From NCBI GenBank assembly GCA_937885345.1, contig CAKZZH010000035.1, positions 1-15,747 on the forward strand: DNA of 15,747 nucleotides. Direction: 5' to 3'. A program made the translations under genes and the position numbers. The DNA is from an uncultured Lachnospiraceae bacterium (GTDB lineage Bacteria > Bacillota > Clostridia > Lachnospirales > Lachnospiraceae). This document shows, piece by piece, positions 7,059-13,856 of the stretch; position 1 is the stretch's first letter; the number at the start of each line of letters is the position of its first letter. The notes beneath the pieces were generated by a model. That model searched no databases, was not told the origin of the DNA, and saw nothing but the letters and a program-made list of their open reading frames with translations.

Positions 7059-8568
7059 TTCCGTCGCCATTGTAGTTAATGTACAACGGGCTGATGCCTT
7101 TAAGACCGGCTGTTTCAATCCTCACCTCGCTCCACGCTTCCGATGGTTCTGCAGTCGCAGTGCCTACGGGGGGGTTCGCGCTTGTTTCAGGAACCGCGCT
7201 CGCCAAAGTACCTACAGATTTCGGAGCGTCCATCTTCGTGTATATTTTCCACTCACCATGACCGGTTCCGCGCACTGTCAATGTAACGCTGCTCGCTCCT
7301 TCGCCAAAATCAAAGTATTTATATCCTACCCACGTTCCATTCGCGACATCATGTACATATCGTTCATCCCCTTCACTGGACACACAGGGGATGTCGACAT
7401 CAAGACTGACATTAGTGCCATGGGGCATTTTACCGTTAGTGAGGTTGCAGCAAACAGGCGCAGGATACTCCCCGCACCCAAGTAAAGGGGCGCCGTTCAG
7501 GCCGCAACTCGTCATCTCAACCTGCGCAATACTGCCATCATCAGCAATCGTAATCGGCTCCGCGCATGCCTGCCTTGAATAGTCTGTTTTATGCGTAAGG
7601 CGATGATAGAAAACATACCACTGACCGTTAATCTGCTCGATTCCGCCGTGAGTAGTACCGGTCGCGTTCAGACGATCCTCCGGGTGTCTGCCCTCATACC
7701 CGATGTCACCGTTTGAAACAATCGTTCCGCCATAGACAAAATCACGATCGGGTTTCTTGCTCGTCGCATAGCAGAGCTCGTGATTGTTGACCGAAGAATA
7801 TATAAAATAATAGGTGTCTTTTATTTTACGGATCGAACTTCCTTCGAAGAAGCCGTGGTCTGCAAACGGGGTGCCTTCATGAACAAGGGGAAGAACACGA
7901 ACCGGCTCTGAAGTAAGTGTCATCATATCATCGGCGAGAGTCATGTGAAACGGCCCAAAAACGCTATCATTTGCCTTCCAAAGTTCTTCTATATGATTCA
8001 TATCCTTACCAAACATTTCGCTCTCCTGAGCGAGAATATCGCCCCTCGCGCGTGTCTGCGAAGGCTCTTCAAATCCGTACCATGTTCCTGAATACAACCT
8101 GATCACTCCGTCATCATTTATTACAGCCGGATCAAAATTAACATACTTCATAAAGGTGCTTCCGTCAGGATTTTTGACTGTTCCCAAATACTCATATCGT
8201 CCATCGGGCTTATCACATACTGCGACACTTATCGGCTGTGAGTATCCACCCACACCTCTGTAACCGGCAAGGCAGTAATAGAGGTAGAATTTGCCGTCAT
8301 TTCCTTTCACTACATCCGGAGCGTAAGCATGCATCGCTTTTTCCGCGTCATAACGCGGATCCTGCTTGGGATCGAATATCACGCCGGAACAGCTCCAATT
8401 GCGCAGATCATTGACCGGTGCGGACCACACTGCATACGGGAGCATGCAGAACGTCTCGCCTCTTTCTTTATCATGCGAACCAAACAAATAGACGCGGTCG
8501 CCGAACACATGCGGCTCCCCGTCCGGAATATACTCATCAAGCGGCAGAAATGGATTGTATACCTGCAT
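7024..8568 (-). CDS. Glycoside hydrolase family 43 (beta-xylosidase / alpha-L-arabinofuranosidase type)
   Basis: 514 residues. The N-terminal five-bladed propeller (about 1-345) carries the three GH43 acids in context: D16 in YIPDGEPHVFGDRVYLFGS (base), D85 in HAYAPDVVKG (pKa modulator) and E242 in HGFFEGSSIRKI (acid). The C-terminal part (about 385-514) ends in LYINYNGDGKFDIKL, which resembles a CBM6-type beta-sandwich. A Pro/Ala/Thr-rich insert occupies about 452-476. There is no signal peptide, so it should act in the cytoplasm on imported xylo- or arabino-oligosaccharides. I chose the ATG at 8568 because AAAGGAGGG lies 8 bases upstream and MQVYNPFLP is the usual family start. The frame stays open upstream, but that stretch overlaps the promoter and an 18-bp repeat. 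It probably forms an operon with the GNAT-SMP30 gene. Confidence 0.92.
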   Translation of the reverse strand: MQVYNPFLPLDEYIPDGEPHVFGDRVYLFGSHDKERGETFCMLPYAVWSAPVNDLRNWSCSGVIFDPKQDPRYDAEKAMHAYAPDVVKGNDGKFYLYYCLAGYRGVGGYSQPISVAVCDKPDGRYEYLGTVKNPDGSTFMKYVNFDPAVINDDGVIRLYSGTWYGFEEPSQTRARGDILAQESEMFGKDMNHIEELWKANDSVFGPFHMTLADDMMTLTSEPVRVLPLVHEGTPFADHGFFEGSSIRKIKDTYYFIYSSVNNHELCYATSKKPDRDFVYGGTIVSNGDIGYEGRHPEDRLNATGTTHGGIEQINGQWYVFYHRLTHKTDYSRQACAEPITIADDGSIAQVEMTSCGLNGAPLLGCGEYPAPVCCNLTNGKMPHGTNVSLDVDIPCVSSEGDERYVHDVANGTWVGYKYFDFGEGASSVTLTVRGTGHGEWKIYTKMDAPKSVGTLASAVPETSANPPVGTATAEPSEAWSEVRIETAGLKGISPLYINYNGDGKFDIKLIKIEK

Positions 8569-8600
8569 TTTAATTACCCTCCTTTGTGGCTGCTGGCGGC

Positions 8601-8654
8601 GCGCGGCTAATTGGCGGTGCGCGGCTAATTGGCGGCGCGCGGCTAATTGGCGGT
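8601..8654. repeat. 18-bp tandem repeat, three copies, in the GH43 leader
   Basis: GCGCGGCTAATTGGCGGT is repeated at 8601-8618, 8619-8636 and 8637-8654 with only a T/C change at the last base. A partial unit (CTGGCGGC) precedes it. It lies between the GH43 promoter and ribosome binding site, so it should be in the mRNA leader. On the minus strand each unit contains ACCGCCA or GCCGCCA, similar to the core of the inverted-repeat array at 8803-9121. Confidence 0.9.
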
Positions 8655-8682
8655 GCTGCGGCGCGCGTGACACCTTATCTCT

Positions 8683-8711
8683 AACATAGATCGGGCAAAG
8701 CTTTAAGTCAA
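8683..8711 (-). promoter_or_regulatory. Sigma-A-type promoter of the GH43 gene
   Basis: On the minus strand TTGACT (8706-8711) and TATGTT (8683-8688) are separated by exactly 17 bp. Transcription starting near 8676 gives a leader of about 108 bases that contains all three 18-bp repeats before the GH43 ATG. Confidence 0.6.
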
Positions 8712-8802
8712 TAGAAAGATCACAGCGCAGTTTTCGGCTTTCCGGAACTTGACTTTGATTTTTCCGGTTGATTTTGCGTTTTTTAGCCAATTTGGGCTGA
8801 TT

Positions 8803-9121
8803 TACCGCCAGAATTCTTGTTTTTGCTTTCCAGGCGGTAAGAAAAACGAGTCATTTTGATGTCTAAAAAAACTCGTTTTGGAAATCTTACCGCCAGCACA
8901 CTCAAATCTTACTATCAGCGGTAAGAAAATGAGAAAAATTGATATGAGATTTTTTCGTAAATTTTCAGTTTACCGCCTGGAAACTATTTTTTCATTTCCG
9001 GCGGTAAAAAGCATCTTTTTTCGCATACCGCCAGAAACTTCATTTTTTAAATTTGGCGGTACCCCCCTAAAAGTGTCAAAAAGTGTACCGCCAGAATGAA
9101 AATAATTTCAAACTGGCGGTA
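8803..9121. repeat. Array of five 36-37 bp inverted-repeat units (TACCGCC...GGCGGTA)
   Basis: Ten copies of a core heptamer strictly alternate in orientation. The five units are 8803-8839, 8888-8923, 8971-9006, 9026-9061 and 9086-9121. Each starts TACCGCC(A/T)G, has about 18-20 AT-rich bases and ends in a reverse complement (C)TGGCGGTA or close variant; one arm of unit 2 is degenerate (TCAGCGGTA). Units 1, 3, 4 and 5 also share a loosely similar T-rich interior. The intervals between units (48, 47, 19, 24 bp) contain further complementary arms. No gene overlaps. The region covers most of the 615-bp gap between the AMMECR1 stop and the GH43 leader. Between 8712 and 8802 I see only a small AGCC-N6-GGCT palindrome. 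Confidence 0.9.
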
Positions 9122-9165
9122 AAATTTCTTTAACAGACTATTTTCGACCTATGAATTAGCTATGT

Positions 9166-9195
9166 ATTATACGTATTATCTCTTACTCGTGTCTT
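9166..9195 (-). promoter_or_regulatory. Possible promoter reading into the inverted-repeat array
   Basis: On the minus strand AAGACA (9190-9195), an 18-bp spacer and an exact TATAAT (9166-9171) lie at the end of the AMMECR1 gene. If used, transcription would cross all five inverted-repeat units. The -35 is weak (4 of 6), so this is tentative. Confidence 0.3.
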
Positions 9196-9698
9196 ATCAC
9201 TTCAAATCTGTACAGCAGAACACCCTTTTCAAAAGCGTCGATTCCGGCCTTGCGTTTTGCGATCATCACCTGATCTTCAACCGTTTCGACACCGTCAAGA
9301 TCGGGCAGGAGCAGGCCGCGGCGGTTGTCTTTGGCAACGATAACTCCATAGCGTTTTACATTTAATTCATCCGTCGATGAAACAGGTTCCGCTTCGCCAA
9401 GAATGTCCACACTGATAGTAAGACGCACAAGCTCGTCCACCGTTATCGGCAGAAATCTCGGATCCTCTGTTGCAGCAGAGATTGCGTTAGACACGATTTC
9501 TTCCGCAATCGTATTCCGGGCAGGCGCGATAGTGCCTATACACCCGCGAAGTGAACCGTTTTCATGAATTGATACAAACACCCCGGCCCTGCCGTTTCTC
9601 ATTTCGCTCGTTAGTTCCCATGGCTGCGGCGTATATCGAATACCACTTTGTACATACGCATTGATTGAATTAATCGCAAGTCTGATGTATTCGTCCAT
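9183..9698 (-). CDS. AMMECR1-domain protein (AmmeMemoRadiSam component A)
   Basis: 171 residues, covering one AMMECR1 domain. The hallmark LRGCIGTIAP is present, followed by EIVSNAISAATEDPRF and the LTISVDIL strand; the central GVIVAKDNRRGLLLPDLDGVET matches the family. The family is proposed to act with a Memo-like protein and a radical SAM enzyme (AmmeMemoRadiSam), possibly in modification chemistry, but its reaction is unsettled. I chose the ATG at 9698: GGGAGG is about 6 bases upstream and family proteins start close to here. The open frame continues upstream, but that stretch is the antisense-frame shadow of the Memo gene's repeats. It sits 26 bp after the Memo-like gene, matching the usual pairing. 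No radical SAM gene is in the window. Confidence 0.92.
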   Translation of the reverse strand: MDEYIRLAINSINAYVQSGIRYTPQPWELTSEMRNGRAGVFVSIHENGSLRGCIGTIAPARNTIAEEIVSNAISAATEDPRFLPITVDELVRLTISVDILGEAEPVSSTDELNVKRYGVIVAKDNRRGLLLPDLDGVETVEDQVMIAKRKAGIDAFEKGVLLYRFEVIRHE

Positions 9699-9724
9699 AT
9701 AACCTCCCTCTTTTCGCGTCATTT

Positions 9725-10612
9725 CTACATAAAATGACACATGCACACCCCATATCCTACACCAAAAGTTGCTTCGTGCGAAAGCACTTTGGTTTGAATC
9801 GCACGGGCAGTCTCGCCCGTAAGCGCGTGGGCAGTCTCGCCCGTAATCGCACGGGCAGTCTCGCCCGTAAGCGCGCCGGCCATCATTGTAAAAGAGCCGT
9901 GGCCGCACTCCATGCTCGCGTCAAGGAGAGCCGGATCAAAGTCCACCAGGCTTTGAAGGTCACTGCGAGTTAAGACGTCCATAAGCATTTTGTCGTAAGC
10001 AGGGCCTTCCGGACGATAGCCGTAAGGACCGTCAGGCTTCTGACAGTGGCTAAGGTCGCCGCTTGCCACGAAAACACAGCGTCTCCCGGTCTCGCAAACC
10101 GCCTTGGAAATGATGCGTCCCAGCATAAAATGATGCGCCATCGAAAGCCCCGACAGACCGATTCGGACAAGTTGGTAATTCGTGTATCTTTTATTTATAA
10201 AATACAAGGGAACCATTGTTCCGTGATCAAGCGCAGGATCTCGCTCGCCTTTAGTACCGGCAGGGAACCGTTTTGAAGTGTCTGCAAGATTTGAGATATC
10301 CGCCTTCATTGAGTTTTCTGCGATCGATGAGATCAGCTCGGCATCGTAGTCAACCGAAAAAGTAACCTGCGGTGCACCGAAAGAGGCGAAATCACCAATC
10401 GCGTGAAAACCGGGGGAAATATGAAAATAGTCACTGTACATGATCGAATGAGGCGACGCAAGGATTATCGTTTCAGGTTTTATAAGCGCAATGTCCCTTG
10501 CTACCTCATCAAAGGAAGCAAGAGTTTTGCTTATTTTCTGTTCTTCGCCACGCCCGATCTCGCTAACGGCGATGGGCGGATGCGGAAGGATGTAGCCCGC
10601 AAGTATGGGCAT
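9725..10612 (-). CDS. Memo-like / LigB-type protein (AmmeMemoRadiSam component B)
   Basis: 295 residues of the Memo/class III extradiol-dioxygenase fold. Supporting motifs are LPHPPIAV (H11), LASPHS (H55), ALDHGTMVPLYF, ASGDLSHC (H189) and ECGHGSF (E235), which lie where the LigB-like active site is expected. Whether it has dioxygenase activity or a non-enzymatic role is not settled for this family. An in-frame insertion at residues 249-271 repeats TGETAxA three times, just after the conserved GSFTMMAGAL helix, and is not part of the family fold. GAGGTGAGCGC precedes the ATG. It follows feoB by 73 bp; that gap holds a 12-bp palindrome, ATCCCGTGGGAT (10642-10653), but no T-rich terminator. It is followed by its AMMECR1 partner. 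Confidence 0.9.
   Translation of the reverse strand: MPILAGYILPHPPIAVSEIGRGEEQKISKTLASFDEVARDIALIKPETIILASPHSIMYSDYFHISPGFHAIGDFASFGAPQVTFSVDYDAELISSIAENSMKADISNLADTSKRFPAGTKGERDPALDHGTMVPLYFINKRYTNYQLVRIGLSGLSMAHHFMLGRIISKAVCETGRRCVFVASGDLSHCQKPDGPYGYRPEGPAYDKMLMDVLTRSDLQSLVDFDPALLDASMECGHGSFTMMAGALTGETARAITGETAHALTGETARAIQTKVLSHEATFGVGYGVCMCHFM
9800..9871. repeat. 24-bp tandem repeat, three copies, each with a palindromic core
   Basis: Units at 9800-9823, 9824-9847 and 9848-9871 are nearly identical. Units 1 and 3 contain ACGGGC-AGTCTC-GCCCGT, a perfect 6-bp stem with a 6-base loop. They encode the TGETARAI / TGETAHAL repeats inside the Memo-like protein. Confidence 0.92.
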
Positions 10613-10685
10613 GCGCTCACCTCATATCAATATATTTAAGTATCCCGTGGGATCCAAATCATCTCAAAAATTATATCTGCGGTGT

Positions 10686-12581
10686 CTACGCGCCGAGGAA
10701 CAATGCAGCAATGTGGTAGACGATGCATGACAAGAGCAGCGCGCTGAGTACATAAAATACGGCAACCGCTGCGGTCCACTTGAAAGAGTGGGACTCACGG
10801 TAGGTCGTTGAAAGAGCCATAACACAAGGTACATTGAAGGTGCATGCAAACATCAGAGCAAGCGCCTCGGCTTGTGAAATTGTTGAAGTCATAGCCTGAG
10901 CAAGGATTCCGTTATCAACCGTCGCGTTGGAAACATTAAATGCGACATCCGCAACATTGCTCTGTCCGACAAAGACTGCGTTCAATACGCCAAGTACAGC
11001 CTCTTTTGCAAATGCGGAACTTATAAAACTCATAAACGACTGCCAGCCGAGTCCAAAGAATTTGGTGACGGGCTCGATAAAAGTTCCGACACGGTAAAGC
11101 AAACTGTTCTCGATATTTCCCGTTGATGTGTACGAGAAAATCCAGAAAATGATCGACATGATAAAGACTGTTCTGAGCGCCCTTACAAAAATGTCGCCTG
11201 CTTTATAAAATGCTTCTTTGATGATATGTCCCCAGTGCGGCTTGTGGTAAGGAGGAAGTTCCATAACCATACCGCTTCTGCCTGTTTCGGGAGAAAGTTT
11301 TTTTCCGAAGATCTTGGACACGATAAACATCAGGATCACAACATATACCAGAATTCCGACACAGATGAGGAGCACGCCCCACCAAGGGAAGAACATTCCG
11401 GAAATAACGGGGATGATCGACCAGATCGATCCGCATGGAACAGCCCATACAACAGCCATTGCAAGCATTCTCTGTCCCCAGTTATCCATAACTCTGGTAC
11501 CTGAAGCGCCACCGATGGTGCATCCGAAGCCCATAAGGATCGGAGCGATCGCCTTGCCCTGAAGTCCGAGTCTGGATAGTACGTTATCGAACTGATATGC
11601 GGCTCTTGCGATAAAACCAACCTCTTCAAGGAGTCCAAACACGAGGTTTACGCCAAGTACAAACGCTGCCATCGAAATACAGAAATATAGAGTGTTCGGA
11701 ATGATCAGGCTGAATATCGAAACAAGCCAGGGATGTACATTCCAGCCGTTAAGCAGACTTGCAATCGGACCGCTGATAAGTCCCGGGATCATTCCTCCAA
11801 GTGACATAAAAGGTGCACATATAAGCATCGCAACAAGAAATGCCGCGAGGATGATTCCAAGGCATATTACTTTACCGAGAACAGGACGAGTCACGATCCG
11901 GTCGAATTTGGATAATTTATAATTCGTCCCTTCACCTGTTACAGCGCCGTCAAGAATATTGTTGACCCATTCATATTTCTTATTACTTGCATCCATCACA
12001 ACGCTTGCATCGCCCGCGGAGCCGCCCTTTGCAGGCTGCACCTGATCAGGCTGAGACTCTGTCAGATCGGGTCTGCTTGTAAGCATGTGAGGATCATTCA
12101 ATTCTTTTACAAGAAGATTTTTTAAATTATCGTAGTATTTTTTATCAGCAGCAACAAAAGGAATTACCGGTACTCCAAGCCTCTTCTCGATAAGCTCAGC
12201 ATTGATTTCTTTGTGCTGATCCTTGGCGACATCGATCATATTAAGAAGCACAACGGCAGGGACGTTCATCTCGGCAAATTCAGCAAGCATGTACATACTT
12301 CTTTGAAGCTGTGAAGCATCAACAAGCACGCAGACAAGATCGGCCTTGCCGGATCTGATGTAATCGACCGTTATCTTCTCTTCATCGGAATTGCCTGTAA
12401 GACCATAGCTTCCGGGCAAGTCGGTAAGATTGTATTTGATGTTGTTATAAGTGAACGATCCGTCTTTTTTCTCAACGGTTTTACCGGGCCAGTTACCTAC
12501 GTGCTGACGCGACCCTGTAAGCTGATTAAAAACTGTGGACTTGCCTGAATTAGGCTGTCCGAGAAGTGCGATCGAATTCAT
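10686..12581 (-). CDS. feoB: Ferrous iron transporter B
   Basis: 631 residues, at the short end for FeoB. The N-terminal GTPase has G1 GQPNSGKS (8-15), the G2 region GNWPGKTVEKKDG with T35, G3 DLPG (54-57) and G4 NMID (114-117). A spacer with a Gln/Pro/Asp-rich stretch around 175-195 leads to the membrane part, which contains the two Gate-type regions, including LNGWNVHPWL...LVFGLLEEVGFIARAAYQFD and the APILMGFGCTIGGASGTRVMD core. It moves Fe(II) into the cell across the cytoplasmic membrane with its own GTPase domain. Its ATG overlaps the feoA stop codon as ATGA, so the two are translationally coupled. No iron-responsive operator was identified upstream of the cluster. Identity is secure. 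Confidence 0.97.
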   Translation of the reverse strand: MNSIALLGQPNSGKSTVFNQLTGSRQHVGNWPGKTVEKKDGSFTYNNIKYNLTDLPGSYGLTGNSDEEKITVDYIRSGKADLVCVLVDASQLQRSMYMLAEFAEMNVPAVVLLNMIDVAKDQHKEINAELIEKRLGVPVIPFVAADKKYYDNLKNLLVKELNDPHMLTSRPDLTESQPDQVQPAKGGSAGDASVVMDASNKKYEWVNNILDGAVTGEGTNYKLSKFDRIVTRPVLGKVICLGIILAAFLVAMLICAPFMSLGGMIPGLISGPIASLLNGWNVHPWLVSIFSLIIPNTLYFCISMAAFVLGVNLVFGLLEEVGFIARAAYQFDNVLSRLGLQGKAIAPILMGFGCTIGGASGTRVMDNWGQRMLAMAVVWAVPCGSIWSIIPVISGMFFPWWGVLLICVGILVYVVILMFIVSKIFGKKLSPETGRSGMVMELPPYHKPHWGHIIKEAFYKAGDIFVRALRTVFIMSIIFWIFSYTSTGNIENSLLYRVGTFIEPVTKFFGLGWQSFMSFISSAFAKEAVLGVLNAVFVGQSNVADVAFNVSNATVDNGILAQAMTSTISQAEALALMFACTFNVPCVMALSTTYRESHSFKWTAAVAVFYVLSALLLSCIVYHIAALFLGA

Positions 12582-12805
12582 GCGCCTACCTCCTCGACTT
12601 CTATTTTATCGCAGTCCTTGCGGTTAAGCGCAAGCAAAGTCTCCCTTACATATATGAGTACGGGCATTTTACGATCGTTCTTAACGACCTGAAACGATGT
12701 CCCTTCAGTCATTCCGATCGAGGTGATCCTGCTCATAAAATGCACATCGGCGTCAAGCAGTTTTACCTTTCCTTTTTGGTCGGCTTTCATTTCACTCAGC
12801 TTCAT
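12578..12805 (-). CDS. feoA: Ferrous iron transport protein A (SH3-like)
   Basis: 75 residues, normal length for FeoA. The FeoA signature is clear: ...ITSIGMTEGTSFQVVKND... followed by PVLIYVRETLLALNRKDCDKIEVEEV, with strands of a small SH3-like barrel. It is a cytoplasmic accessory that supports FeoB. I set the start at the ATG at 12805 because AGGAGG lies 6-7 bases upstream and family members start MKLSE...; the frame runs open further upstream, but that stretch overlaps the FeoB-associated gene. It overlaps the 3' end of that gene by 14 bp and the start of feoB by 4 bp. Confidence 0.95.
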   Translation of the reverse strand: MKLSEMKADQKGKVKLLDADVHFMSRITSIGMTEGTSFQVVKNDRKMPVLIYVRETLLALNRKDCDKIEVEEVGA

Positions 12806-12998
12806 TCTTATCCTCCTTGTCATCCGCGCCGCAATGTCCGCAGGCTCCCATACACCCACTGCATCCGGGGCATCCGCAGTTGCATACACCCTGTTTTCTC
12901 CTCTTAACAATGCTTCTTATCGTAAAGAAAAGAATCACCACAAGCACTGCTCCCGCAATAACGGATCCTATATTTTCTTTCAACCATTCAATAAACAT
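12792..12998 (-). CDS. FeoB-associated Cys-rich membrane protein
   Basis: 68 residues. A single membrane helix (about 9-30) is followed by basic VKRRK and a cluster of seven cysteines (C39, C41, C43, C46, C49, C53, C56) with glycines between, ending in an acidic tail. This matches the short FeoB-associated family found beside feoAB in Clostridia, proposed to handle or sense metal near the transporter. The upstream ribosome binding site is weak (GAAG). Here it is the first gene of the cluster, upstream of feoA rather than after feoB. Its stop lies inside the start of feoA. I see no convincing promoter in the 90-bp gap to the TetR gene, so it may be read from the TetR promoter. Confidence 0.88.
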   Translation of the reverse strand: MFIEWLKENIGSVIAGAVLVVILFFTIRSIVKRRKQGVCNCGCPGCSGCMGACGHCGADDKEDKNEAE

Positions 12999-13088
12999 GT
13001 CTTCACACTTTCGAGCCTTATGCTCACTTTCCGCCGTCTCCGAAACTTTATGAGATCAGATCATATAATCCGGATGGCGGGACTTATT

Positions 13089-13727
13089 TTATATTCCAAA
13101 GAATTGATGCCATGCCGGACGGTAGAATTCGTCCAGAGTCCTTGCATAATGCAACGCTTCTTTACGCATGTATCCGTGCCTTACCGTTTGAAAGATCGCA
13201 TCAATATGCGCTGTCACAAGAAGGTGCAACTCATTCTTCCTGTACGCCTTGACCGGCACGCCTCGCCTTTTAATACGGCGCATATACTGATTGATGCTGT
13301 CCTCTTCCCAAATAGCGAAATTGTGTATAAAATCCTCAAACTTTGTGCCTTGGGACTTACAGATCAAAAGCCTGAATTCGTCATAATGATCGTATATAAA
13401 ACTAATGATCTGAACCGATATATCCATATCGCCCAGCAAGTCTTCGCTATTCGCATCTTGTGAGCTCGAACTATCGGTGTTATCCGCAAATTCGAAGTTC
13501 TGTTTCTCGCGTTCAGCGTAAATACTGTCAAACTCCGTTAACAGAGGTTCAAGCAAAGCCGCAAACAAGTCTTCCTTACTTTTAAAATGCTTGTAAATTG
13601 CAGACACGGTCATACCGGCCGCCTGCGCAATCCTTCGCATAGAAGCATCAGTAAATCCGTACTCAAGAAATTCATTTTGAGCTGCTGCCATCACCTTATA
13701 ACGCGAATCATTTCCATTCTTTGACAT
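13089..13727 (-). CDS. TetR-family transcriptional regulator
   Basis: 212 residues, normal for TetR. The N-terminal helix-turn-helix is clear: AAAQNEFLEYGFTDASMRRIAQAAG followed by MTVSAIYKHFKSKEDLFAALL. The C-terminal ligand domain is divergent, as usual, and has an Asp/Ser-rich loop (ADNTDSSSSQDANSED) around residues 100-115. I chose the ATG at 13727: AGGAG lies 5 bases upstream, while the GTG at 13733 overlaps that site. A perfect palindrome just upstream suggests self-repression. It precedes the feo cluster on the same strand with a 90-bp gap, so it may control iron uptake, but the inducer and targets are unknown. Confidence 0.9.
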   Translation of the reverse strand: MSKNGNDSRYKVMAAAQNEFLEYGFTDASMRRIAQAAGMTVSAIYKHFKSKEDLFAALLEPLLTEFDSIYAEREKQNFEFADNTDSSSSQDANSEDLLGDMDISVQIISFIYDHYDEFRLLICKSQGTKFEDFIHNFAIWEEDSINQYMRRIKRRGVPVKAYRKNELHLLVTAHIDAIFQTVRHGYMRKEALHYARTLDEFYRPAWHQFFGI

Positions 13728-13746
13728 ATGCACTCCTGTAAAATAA

Positions 13747-13774
13747 GTGAACAGTGTTCACTAACCAGAGTTAG
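13747..13774. promoter_or_regulatory. Palindromic operator upstream of the TetR gene
   Basis: GTGAACA-G-TGTTCAC (13747-13761) is a perfect 15-base palindrome. A second palindrome, CTAAC-CAGA-GTTAG (13761-13774), abuts it and overlaps the -10. The position, at the transcription start of the TetR gene, is typical of an autoregulatory operator. That TetR binds it is inferred. Confidence 0.7.
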
Positions 13775-13801
13775 TTTACACTGTCCGCCTGCATATGTCA
13801 A
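13773..13801 (-). promoter_or_regulatory. Sigma-A-type promoter of the TetR gene
   Basis: On the minus strand a perfect TTGACA (13796-13801) and TAAACT (13773-13778) are separated by 17 bp. The operator palindrome begins within a few bases of the expected start. Confidence 0.65.
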
Positions 13802-13832
13802 TAAAAAATACAGAGACCACATGGTCTCTGTA
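13801..13832 (-). terminator. Rho-independent terminator of the glycosyltransferase gene
   Basis: TACAGAGACC (13809-13818) and GGTCTCTGTA (13823-13832) form a perfect 10-bp stem with a 4-base loop. Read on the minus strand it is followed by TTTTTTAT. It starts 24 bases after the glycosyltransferase stop and isolates that gene from the TetR gene. Confidence 0.9.
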
Positions 13833-13856
13833 TCCGCACAGTTTGAATAGAAATCA

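Noticed and set aside
8569..8790. N-terminal extension of the GH43 protein
   Set aside because: The frame is open, but it crosses a good promoter and an 18-bp repeat; a strong ribosome binding site and the normal family start are at 8568.
8803..9121. CRISPR array
   Set aside because: The repeated parts are only 7-9 bp cores in alternating orientation, spacing between units varies (19-48 bp), and there are no cas genes.
9699..9908. N-terminal extension of the AMMECR1 protein
   Set aside because: It overlaps the Memo-like gene in another frame and encodes only its repeats; the family start with a ribosome binding site is at 9698.
10642..10653. Terminator after feoB
   Set aside because: ATCCCGTGGGAT is a short palindrome with a 2-base centre and no T-rich tract follows; it could be an operator but nothing supports that.
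12806..12910. Longer FeoA start
   Set aside because: FeoA is normally about 75 residues and AGGAGG sits before the ATG at 12805; the extra part is the FeoB-associated gene in another frame.
13034..13088. Iron-responsive (Fur/DtxR-type) box before the feo cluster
   Set aside because: A GATCAGATC near-palindrome is present, but it matches no regulator consensus I could defend.
12723..13463. Plus-strand open frame of 246 codons
   Set aside because: It runs across feoA, the FeoB-associated gene and the TetR gene on the opposite strand and has no family features.
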